Part shown: piece after piece, positions 56,033 through 64,000 of the stretch
How the letters are laid out: the number at the start of each line of letters is the position of its first letter
Position numbering within the stretch: the stretch's first letter is position 1
NCBI GenBank assembly: GCA_002221725.1
Contig: NJFT01000202.1
Span: 1 to 64,000, forward strand
DNA from: Scedosporium boydii
Taxonomy: Eukaryota; Ascomycota; Sordariomycetes; Microascales; Microascaceae
DNA: 64,000 bases
Reading direction: 5' to 3'
Translations under genes and position numbers: made by a program
The notes under the pieces: model-generated
What the model was told of the DNA's origin: nothing
Database searches by the model: none
The model's input: only the letters and a program-made list of their open reading frames with translations

Positions 56033-56966
56033 CCCCATATTAGAGTCGTGGTAACATCCCATCGAGGATAATAATAACAGAGATTATGCCCGTCTATCTA
56101 GCTCACTACTTTGAAAAGACCTTTGGCTTGGCCTGATGTCGCATTTTCTGATTCCAAAAGAAATTATATTAGGCTTTAGCAGACTAGTGGGAAATAATCA
56201 AGAGTCCATCTTCCAGGAAGACCATGTAAGAGGACCGATGGAGGGGATTGGCAACAAAGTTCGTTCTTGGGCACGGTTGAAGGGTGATATGCAGAATAAA
56301 AAGGCAAACGGTGTGTTTGAAACTGCACCTATCTACTCCATTTACTTCTGCTTCGAGTGGAAATCGCACAACTTGACAGTGAACATTGGGTTATTATGCG
56401 TTAGGCAGAGCAAGTGCCCCTGGCTGGCTGGCTTTTTGAAGCTTCCTTTCCCCATCGCTTCCAGGGTCCTCGTCGAGCACAATTTTCCAGAATGTTAATG
56501 GCTCCAGCTTATTCTAGTTTATCTACAACCGCCGCCGATCCTTACTAAATACAGCACCCATTCGTTCCGATCTTCCGGAGGTGACAATGGGCACGTCCGG
56601 TGCTTCCGGTGTTAGTTGACAGGTCAATTTCGGTGCGTTTTTCGGCAGTTTAGGACGACGAGGGTCAGGGTTCGATGGTGCGTCAGTCCAGACTCCAAAC
56701 GGTCAAATATGTTGGCGTGAGATGAGTGACGATGCTGTTTAGAATTCGTTGATTTGTCAAAGAGCTGCTCCTGCAACGCTGGTCTGACAGACGCTAACCA
56801 GATCCAGGGGTATCGCGAGCCTGCGGGGCGAGCGGGGTGAGCGGAAACCGAGTTGAGGAGAAGAGTATATTAGTCTGGAACAATCGATTTCTGCGAACGA
56901 GTCTGACACCTTTCCTTAGCCAAATCGCAAGTTCCAGCAAGTGACCTCCATCTATCCTGATTCAAC
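56033..56966. other. Intergenic
   Basis: A 120-codon plus-strand frame at 56136-56498 lacks recognisable features. Otherwise promoter and leader of the next gene. Confidence 0.45.
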
Positions 56967-58103
56967 ATGGCCAAGGTTGAGGGTGTTTGCGACCCCAAAT
57001 TCCGGGAAGTCCGCGACTTGGTCAACAGCCGGCTTGAGCAAGGCGAAGAGTTGGGGGCTTCGATTTGCGTGAACATTGATGGAAATGACGTCATCGACCT
57101 ATGGGGTGGCTACGCTGACCCCGCGAAGACCCAGCCCTGGACCCAAGATACGATAACTGTTGTCTGGTCCTGTTCAAAAGTCGTCACTGCGCTGGCCGCT
57201 GCCACTCTCATCGACCGTGGTTTGCTGGATCCCGAAGAGAAAGTGTCCAAGTACTGGCCAGAGTTCGGCGTGAATGGAAAGGAGAAGGTAACTGTGGGCC
57301 ATATTCTCAGTCATGCATCCGGGGTTCCATCATGGGAACAGCCCATCACTCCCGAAGAGATATTCGATACTCCGAAAGCGACAGAGAGGCTCGCCAAGCA
57401 ACCACCATGGTGGACACCTGGTGAACAATCTGGCTATCATTTATTCAACCAGGGCCATTTGGTAGGGGAGATCGTACGGCGGATCAGTGGGACACCATTG
57501 AAGCAATTTATCGCCGACGAAATCGCCACTCCACTTGATGCAGACTTTCGTCTTGGGTTGGAGGAGAAAGACTGGCCTCGTGCCGCCGACATTATCCCGC
57601 CTCCGGCCATCCCACTGGACGCCCTGGATCCAGGGAGTTTCCTTGCGAGAGCCGTCGCCGGGGCCCCTGTGGGAGCCGAGGCTGCGATGACCGCCGGTTT
57701 CCGGGCTAGCGAGCTGGGCGCCGTAAATGGATTTGGCAATGCCCGCTCACTAGCCCGTATCGGGTCTATTCTGTCACTGGGTGGGACGGTGGATGGCCGC
57801 AAGTACCTCTCACCTAACACGATCGACAAGATTTTAGAGGAACGCGTAAGCGGGCAAGACCTTATCCTCCCGCTATTTTTACGACTCGGGCTCGGGGTTG
57901 GGTTGCCAGCCCCGGAAACGGTTTCGTGGATTCCCGAGGGTCGCATCTGCTTTTGGGGAGGCTGGGGCGGATCGATTCTGATCATGGACCTGGATCGCCG
58001 GATGACCATCACTTATGTCATGAACAAGATGGAGAATACCACTTTGGGGAATGCAAATACCGAGCTCTATGTCCGGGCAATTTATGCTGCTCTTTCAGAA
58101 TAG
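56967..58103 (+). CDS. Serine beta-lactamase-like hydrolase (EstB/LovD type)
   Basis: An intronless frame of 378 residues. The family has the class C beta-lactamase/penicillin-binding-protein fold and acts as esterases or acyltransferases. SxxK is WSCSKV (S68, K71). The tyrosine motif is probably SGYHLFNQ (Y157), replacing YxN. The C-terminal KTG-equivalent is FWGGWGGS. Other family landmarks are GASICVNIDGNDVIDLWGGYAD near the N-terminus, LSHASGVPSWEQP and LVGEIVRRISGTPL. No signal peptide is visible, so it is likely cytosolic. In some fungi such proteins take part in polyketide acylation, but no biosynthetic cluster is visible here. It appears intact. Confidence 0.93.
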   Translation: MAKVEGVCDPKFREVRDLVNSRLEQGEELGASICVNIDGNDVIDLWGGYADPAKTQPWTQDTITVVWSCSKVVTALAAATLIDRGLLDPEEKVSKYWPEFGVNGKEKVTVGHILSHASGVPSWEQPITPEEIFDTPKATERLAKQPPWWTPGEQSGYHLFNQGHLVGEIVRRISGTPLKQFIADEIATPLDADFRLGLEEKDWPRAADIIPPPAIPLDALDPGSFLARAVAGAPVGAEAAMTAGFRASELGAVNGFGNARSLARIGSILSLGGTVDGRKYLSPNTIDKILEERVSGQDLILPLFLRLGLGVGLPAPETVSWIPEGRICFWGGWGGSILIMDLDRRMTITYVMNKMENTTLGNANTELYVRAIYAALSE

Positions 58104-58334
58104 GGCCCGCCGCAAGCCAGAGCTAGATATACAGATAGAACCAGCTAGGCCGCAAGATTATGGGGAGATAGAACTTAATCTACATCTCATCCTGCGTGCA
58201 GTATTCACAAAAAAGCGGAGTGAGAAAGAATTCACGACCGCTGTCCGCAATGAACACACGGCTTCTACTTCTCGTCTCCGCTGTGGATGACAAGTTGTGA
58301 CTAGACTGATTAGTACTCTAAACTGCTAGAACAC

Positions 58335-59574
58335 TTAGTTACGATAAGCGTAATGAGTAAAGGCCCAGACGCCCACAGCAATAGCCCCAACTATGAAAGC
58401 TAGTTTTTTTGCTGCGCCCTTGACATATCGCAGCCCCAACTTCCTTTCCTGGCCGGCGAAGCCCGCAGCCGTGTTGGTGTGTGGGAACGGTTCGTCCGGC
58501 ACAGGCTTTCCGAGGAACTCGCAAAGCGGCTCCCATCCGTCCTCGACGCACCACTGTAACAGTCGATCCATGGGGACCATGCCTCGAATCATGCTGTAGT
58601 GTGCTAGAGAAATACTTTGTAAGCTTGTGTAGAGAGGAAATACAGGACTGGGGAGGGATTTTAGAAGAGGTGGATGGACAAATTTCGATAGACCTATTTA
58701 CCGCAGCGCTTCATCCCTGTCTCGACCTTGCCATCTAGAGCGCGGAAAAGACCAGGCCACATGTATCGTATGTAGCAGTGCCAGTTCCAGAAGCACTCCT
58801 TATCCAAACAGGAGAGAAGAAACAGGCCCCAGAGGGTGGGACCACGCGCAAGTGTGCTCGACAGGCTTTTATGCCAGGCGTCGATATCCTTGCGGTAGTT
58901 AAGCACGATCTTCGCGTCGGGATATGCCTCAATGAGCTATGTCGCAAAGACGGAGGCCGGGGCATCGGCTACGGCAACGGCATGTCCCATCACGGCGTCG
59001 AAGTCGGCCGCTGTGAGATTGACGTCACCACCTTCTGGTGGGAACCACCTAAATGTAGAGAAAGGAGAGTGGCGGGGGAGTTAGTCCGCAGTTGATTTTC
59101 GTGACTTCATACCGACAATGTGCGAACCATGGATAGGTGATGCGGCATAAGATTACCAGTGGAATGGCTCACTTCTTCTTACAGAGCTGAACCCATTGCT
59201 GGGCGTAGTTCGGGCTCTCAAAGTTGATATCCCACCGGTGGTAGGTATGGTCATAGCCTTTTATTGGCAGAGAGAAAGCATTAGAACTGAGCATTATGGC
59301 AGGTCTAAGTTGTAGGGACGAAAGAATGTTCATGCTTTCCCCGTCGTGGTTAAGTGCTACGAATTGGGCTGTGCTACACCCAATAGAATAAGAAGCGGGG
59401 AGGGAGATTTTGCTTACCTAGTCTCAGGAGCGCATGCTGCAGTGACTCGGTTCCCGTGCGCGGCATCCCAACACAGATAACCTCCATCGGCTTCGTCCGT
59501 ATCCGCGGCGGCGGTTCTGGCAGGGAGCACATGTACTCGACGACCTGGAGAAACCAGCCATTGAGTTGCGGCAT
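58335..59574 (-). pseudogene. Sulfotransferase-like P-loop protein gene with internal TAG
   Basis: Exons (minus) 59574-59418, 59257-59173, 59048-58702 and 58603-58335 give about 285 codons in a consistent frame. The 5' PAPS-binding-type loop is VICVGMPRTGTESLQHALL. Conserved YDHTYHRWDINFESPNYAQQW and LTAADFDAVMGHAVAVADAP follow, then LNYRKDIDAWHKS and a C-terminal transmembrane-like helix (KLAFIVGAIAVGVWAFTHY). These fungal sulfotransferase-family proteins are of unknown substrate. A TAG at 58937-58939 (VFAT-stop-LIEAYPDAKIVLNYRKD) falls in the middle; relatives have a charged residue here. All four splice junctions remain good, so the stop is the only visible lesion. Confidence 0.8.
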
Positions 59575-60090
59575 TTTAAGCGTCTCGTGCTCTTCAATTT
59601 CAGCACGTATGGATGGATATATTAATTATTATGAGGAATGGTGGCGTTGAGAAGTCGAGGGTAAGCTGAGATGAGATCGATTTTGACGGTAAGAAAGCTG
59701 GTAAGCACAAGGCGGATAATTCTCGGATCTAATTCCATCTTGACGCCCGTCAACACCTATGTTCTCTCTGTATTGAAATGATAGTCGATGTGAAGGATTT
59801 CATGCAGGACCTAAGATCCTCCCGGCGTCGCCAGTCTAAGTTCCCCATTCCGACATTGGAAGGTGTATTGGGCACGCCATGACCGCCCCACATCACTACA
59901 TGCGCCATCATGCTGGAGAGCCGGAGAAGAGCAAGGATTAAATCCAGGTTGCTGACCAATCGTCCTCTATCTGGCAACCCTATATTGTATAATCACATGT
60001 ATATAATCCTGAGAAGACCCAACCGTGCTTGTGACAATAAATCTGACATAACCAAGCCTTCAGACGCATCTTGTTCTCCAGCTCGTCACC
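59575..60090. other. Divergent intergenic region
   Basis: Upstream of both the sulfotransferase-like gene and the dehydrogenase gene, so it must hold two promoters. Nothing else is recognised. Confidence 0.5.
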
Positions 60091-61403
60091 ATGCGTATTC
60101 CGATTGCCAATTCATCGACCAACGGCTCACAAGGTGAGCCCAAGGACCACCGTATTCTTATTTTCCTTCCGTTTCCCGTTGCCGAGGAGTCTCTCCAACA
60201 TATTCGAGACGAATTGCCCGGCATTAGCGTCTCAGCTTATCAGGTTCCGTGGCGCACCACGAAGCCGCCAGCTGAGGTTTCCGCCGAGGAGCTGGCCAAC
60301 GCGACGATCCTCGTCACCGGGTCAGTTCTTCCTGCGAAGGAACAAGTCCCGAAGGTCCGCTATATACAGCTAGCATCCGCAGGTTTTAACCACGTCGTGG
60401 AGCATCCCCTCTTCACCGAGACGGATATTCTCTTCTGCACTGCCAATGGAGTTCATGGGTGCGTTATCCTCAGAGGGGTTCACTGGCGAGTCGTGCATAT
60501 CTTGGGCATGGTGCTGATCCTTGTTTAGGCCCCAGATATCCGAATGGGTCATCTCGACGTATCTTGCTTTCCAACATCACCGTAAGTGCCGGCATGATTT
60601 GAATATTCGGTTCAATCCCAATTCCCACGTTCCCGTTTCTATGCTTACAGGGTTTTATATAGTCCCTAGATATCTAGAGCTCCAGAAGCAAGGAAAGTGG
60701 GACAGAGAGGCGCATTTGGTTCAGGATTCGGTCAACCGCAGAGTGTAAGTGGCCAAGCGGTTGCCTCTGAAAAATCTATTTATAGCAGCTCTGACACGCT
60801 CCAAGAGGAATTCTAGGTTATGGAAGCATCGGCCGCCAGACCGCCCGCGTTGTGACCGCCTTAGGAGCGGACGTTCACGCATATACGCTTCATCCACGTG
60901 ATACGCCAGAGTCGCGCCGTGACAGATCCTACTATCCTCCTGGACTTGGTGACCCAGATGGCACCCTTCCATCCAAGTGGTTCTCGGGCGAGTCTACCGC
61001 CGATCTTCACACTTTCCTCTCTTCCGGCCTTGACCTCCTCGTCATTGCTCTTCCGCTCACCCCCAAGACCAAACATCTCATCGGTGCTGGAGAATTCGAA
61101 GTCTTGGGCAAGAAGGCGTTTGTCATCAATATTGCCAGGGGTCCTATCATCAAGACAGACGACTTGATCCAGGCTCTTGAGGAGGGGACAATTAGCGGCG
61201 CAGCTTTGGATGTTACCGATCCAGAGCCATTGCCGGAGGACCATGCGCTCTGGAGTACCAAGAACGTGATCATAACTCCGCACGTGAGTGGTATATCTAC
61301 CAAGTATAACGATCGAGTTTTGGCTATCCTTGACTTGAATATCAAACGACTCCTGAATGGGGAAGAGCTTGCGAATAGGGTGAGCAGGAAAGACGGGTAC
61401 TAA
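60091..61403 (+). CDS. D-isomer-specific 2-hydroxyacid dehydrogenase, NAD-dependent
   Basis: Four exons (60091-60458, 60529-60581, 60663-60744, 60806-61403) give 366 residues. The enzyme class oxidises or reduces D-2-hydroxyacids (lactate, glycerate, glyoxylate or related keto acids) with NAD(P). VRYIQLASAGFNHV and TANGVHGPQISEW lead to the dinucleotide-binding glycine motif VGILGYGSIGRQ, which is formed only if the last intron uses the AAG acceptor at 60803-60805. The arginine, glutamate and histidine of the active site are in VINIARGPII, DVTDPEPLPEDH and VIITPHVSG. Other 3' splice choices put the Rossmann motif out of frame. It appears intact; the physiological substrate cannot be read from sequence. 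Confidence 0.92.
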
Positions 61404-62390
61404 CATGCCATCTGGGAATTGGTCTCAGCGGTTGTCCTTTGGGCGCTGACCATCAAGCCGTCGCCAATGAGCAATGAGCGGTGTAGCGGACGGTTGGGTT
61501 GATGTCCATACCCGAGATCCAGAGATGACAAAACCTATTTGTTTGGGCACTGCATCTCTCCGCCTTCCTCATGTTTGGAATTCTGCAGCAGATAACAGGA
61601 CGACCACTTTCATCTAAAGAGTGTGGTTTGCTCTTTACCTGACTCGCAACATCCCTTCCACTCCCATTCACACCCATCTGTAGCAACGACTAGGAGTCAC
61701 CCGGCGTGCCAGTCTTGGTGTCCAGATTTCCAGCTGGTCCATTGGTCTAGCGGGTTGTGCTTATTGTGGCCTCAGTCCCAGGAACCCTCTTCCAAAGTAA
61801 AGCTGAGCGGAAAGCACAGAGCCTGCCACTAGGCGTGCTCGAGCTAGCCCGAGTTTTCATTTTCTTCAATTCTTTCCTTCCAGCTTTCCTCTTGCCCCTT
61901 CGTGTCTTCCCTTCCTTCCCTCCCCCCCGCCCTGGATAAACACTGCTGTCACCCGCACTGCTGCTTGCTGTTTACACAAACCAATCAATTTTATGGATCC
62001 TCAATACACGAAGTTATGACATGCTTGCCCCAACAGTCTGTCTGAATTATCTGTGGTGTGAAAAGGCGGTGAACACGGGAGATTACTGCCACGGTGATTG
62101 CGTTCAACGGGGTTCCCCTCAAACCCAGCCAAACGTGAAAGTGTTGAGGAAATGAACAGTGCCAAATGGCTCTCTCAAATTGAACTGGTCCATTTTTGTC
62201 CCAGCCTGGCACATTGATTTTTCCCTCCTCCGGGTATAAATTGGAGCTAGTCTCGTGGTGCCACTGTTACGTAGCGTCCTCTCCCCTCTTTCTTCACCGA
62301 ACTCTTTGGCTTCCGATCGCCTCGTGCTAGCCCGAACATCACCACTTCCATCAACACCTCGATTTTGACCTTCAGCCTTCAGCTTTCAAA
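61404..62390. other. Promoter region of the Ser/Tyr-rich small protein gene
   Basis: No gene is seen. It carries long CT-rich stretches at about 61855-61935, another near 62281-62300, and a TATA box, a layout usual for highly expressed fungal genes. Confidence 0.55.
62235..62240 (+). promoter_or_regulatory. TATA box
   Basis: The sequence tataaa in context cgggtataaatt lies about 150 bases upstream of the ATG at 62391, with a CT-rich leader between them, which is a plausible core promoter. Confidence 0.5.
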
Positions 62391-62765
62391 ATGAGCGGCA
62401 GAGGATACTCGTACAAGAGCAGTGGCACCAACAGCCAGGTAGTCCTCTGTCAAGATCTAGCCCCTTTCTGTGCTTCTCGGTCCTGACTCTTCGTAGGTCA
62501 ACCACTACTGTGCCCGTGACTACGGCAGCAGCGCGTCCAACTCTAACAGCTATCACTACTCCAACTCGTAAGCTTTCGTTCAGTCAATTTGCTCAGCCGC
62601 TTTCTAATATCCGCCACTGCCTTTGATAGCGATGGCTCGTACTACTACTCGAACCCCAATGGCAGCACCTATTACAACAATGGGCAGGGCAGTTCCACCT
62701 ATACTCCGCCTTCCAGCAACAGCAATTCCGGTAGCTCCGGCAGCTCGGGAAGTGCTAAGAAATAA
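62391..62765 (+). CDS. Small Ser/Tyr/Asn/Gly-rich protein
   Basis: Three exons (62391-62438, 62497-62567, 62630-62765) give 84 residues: MSGRGYSYKSSGTNSQ, then VNHYCARDYGSSASNS and a Ser/Tyr/Asn/Gly-rich remainder (SYYYSNPNGSTYYNN, PPSSNSNSGSSGSSGS). It has no signal peptide and a single cysteine. Similar tiny proteins with this opening occur across filamentous ascomycetes; function is unknown to me. Composition suggests an intrinsically disordered, possibly condensate-prone protein. The strong promoter layout suggests high expression. All intron phases agree, including the split Ser codon before the last exon. Confidence 0.8.
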
Positions 62766-63717
62766 GGGATATCAAAGTCGGGGACTACACGTCGGAATCT
62801 GATCAGTGTTGAGAGCCATTGTTGTCATTATCCTTTGTAACTTAGGATCAGAATTCAATCCTGAAGTGTGGCTAGCCACGAGCTATGAACTGCTTATTCT
62901 AATCTTGCTCGTAACCGACCCGACCATGTTACCGACGCAGTCTGTTTTCAACTCCATCGAGTGAACGAGAACAACCTCCCAACCACCAACAACACTGACA
63001 GGTGCAAATTCTCACAACTTTGCAGGATTCAAACCAGCAGACACCTGGGAAAACCAGATAAGGGGAGTCATCTCCGGGATCATGCCGTAATACCGCTCGC
63101 CTTGATATCGCCAACCGTGGCCGGAATGACAGCCCGCATCAGCCCTTAATGGAAGACCACACCATGGATAAAAGGTCTTTTTTGGGGGAGGAGGGGAGGA
63201 AATAAAGCTAACAGAGAGAGTCTAATGATAAACTATATCTTCATGAAAGTAATCGTAAATAAGCGCACCGGCATTCCCCGTCTGACCTGCAGGCAGCTGC
63301 AGCAGCCTACCACAAAGAAGCTCGCTTCGAACCGAGTAATTTAGTCGTTCAAATCGCCCAAATGGGAACTCTGAGCGCAGCTTACGGGCTGTGTATACAT
63401 TGCGCCCATGTCATCACGACCAGAAAAGTAATACAGCTGAGGATGATGGATGACGGGGGGATTTCGCTCCAAGTGCGAGCTAAATATCGTCATCAACTAG
63501 CTATTTCCGAAGGTGTATAAAATCCAGTCGCGGCGCTTTAAAATCTTCATCGAGTTCCTTTATTTTCTCATTGCATTCGTCGTCTTCCCATCACCGACAT
63601 CAACCGCCTTGATCTCAATAAGAAAACCAACCCTGGCACTTTATTTCCCATTCCAACATCTTCAATTTACTACCATTCACTCTTACTTCACTCTTGTCTC
63701 TCGTTAAACCATCTACA
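62766..63717. other. Intergenic
   Basis: No gene is recognised. A TATA-like tataaaa at 63515-63521 is about 200 bases before the next start codon. Confidence 0.5.
63515..63521 (+). promoter_or_regulatory. TATA box
   Basis: The sequence tataaaa in context ggtgtataaaatcc precedes the small secreted protein gene by about 200 bases and a CT-rich leader. Confidence 0.45.
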
Positions 63718-64000
63718 ATGGTCAGGGTCGCTACTTTCCTCATCGCCACCATGAGCGTGATGCCCAATCTAGTCGCGGCAGCGGCATGTGCTACGGGTTA
63801 CAACTACTGCGGTTCGACACTCCGAAAAAAAGGTGAGCTTACCCTACTTTCTATCTAGAAGACCGGTATCTAACTTTTCTTGGCTGTTAAAGGACAGTAC
63901 TATTCGGAAATCACAGCTGAACTTAGGAAACACAGTCTATCGACTGATATGGACCATGTTCAAAATGCCTTATTCTCTTGTGGAGAAGGCGGTTATGGGT
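63718..64000 (+). CDS. Small secreted cysteine-containing protein, 3' end outside window
   Basis: The first exon (63718-63832) encodes a signal peptide (MVRVATFLIATMSVMPNLVAA) and CATGYNYCGSTLRKKG. The second begins at 63893 after an AAG acceptor and reads QYYSEITAELRKHS then NALFSCGEGGYG at the edge. At least three cysteines are seen. The CATGYNYCGSTL segment is typical of a set of small secreted ascomycete proteins of unknown role, some considered effector-like. The total length cannot be told. Confidence 0.7.

Noticed and set aside
56136..56498. 120-codon plus-strand frame
   Set aside because: No motif, signal peptide or intron pattern; likely 3' flank of the preceding gene.
1..64000. CRISPR arrays, bacterial operons, complete transposons or terminal inverted repeats
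   Set aside because: No regularly spaced repeats, transposase or reverse-transcriptase motifs were seen; intron-bearing genes show this is fungal nuclear DNA.

Overview
The window looks like nuclear DNA of a filamentous ascomycete (Pezizomycotina). Genes are split by 45-110 base introns with GT donors and YAG or AAG acceptors. Both tRNA genes carry an intron next to the anticodon. The gene set is typical of such fungi: STAND/NLR-like NACHT proteins, a GH18 chitinase, a GH5 cellulase, a laccase-like oxidase, a Dal5-type MFS permease and small secreted proteins. I cannot place it to genus. Protein identities come from reading motifs by eye; no database was searched.

Layout. 0.5-14 kb: an Hsp70-like ATPase, an aminoglycoside-phosphotransferase-like kinase, intron-bearing tRNA-Phe, a PNP-NACHT NLR that ends early, a second NLR with a HeLo-like N-terminus, and a BTB-domain protein. 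This resembles a self/non-self recognition neighbourhood. 14-24 kb: sparse and rich in relics. It holds a joined amidase/sugar-transporter fragment, a GH18 chitinase, an unrecognised decayed gene, tRNA-Pro, a relic of an Hsp70-like C-terminus, and a membrane-anchored multicopper oxidase whose last copper motif is interrupted. 25-38 kb: mostly intact genes for PI-PLC, an Izh/AdipoR-type membrane protein, GH5 endoglucanase, a C2H2 zinc-finger protein, a secreted alpha/beta hydrolase and a LURP-one/Tubby-like protein. 39-51 kb: a Thr-rich secreted protein, a broken NYN-domain gene, a Dal5-type permease, a small secreted helical protein, a broken APH-like gene and a broken 2OG-Fe(II) oxygenase. 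52-64 kb: a PD-(D/E)XK-like gene with a frameshift, divergent from a conserved fungal gene of unknown role; a serine beta-lactamase-like hydrolase; a sulfotransferase-like gene with an internal TAG; a D-2-hydroxyacid dehydrogenase; a small Ser/Tyr-rich protein; and the start of a small cysteine-containing secreted protein cut by the window edge.

The main theme is the density of disrupted genes. At least nine of about thirty protein loci carry an in-frame stop, a frameshift or a fusion. Three of the four in-frame stops discussed are explained by a single C-to-T change (CGA to TGA twice, CAA to TAA once). The fourth is a TAG with U before A, the kind of site fungal A-to-I mRNA editing can change. 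Intact metabolic genes lie between the broken ones, so this looks like an accessory, fast-turnover segment rather than a uniformly mutated block. No operon-like cooperation is evident; the functional links I see are the immune-like NLR group and scattered carbohydrate or secretion genes.
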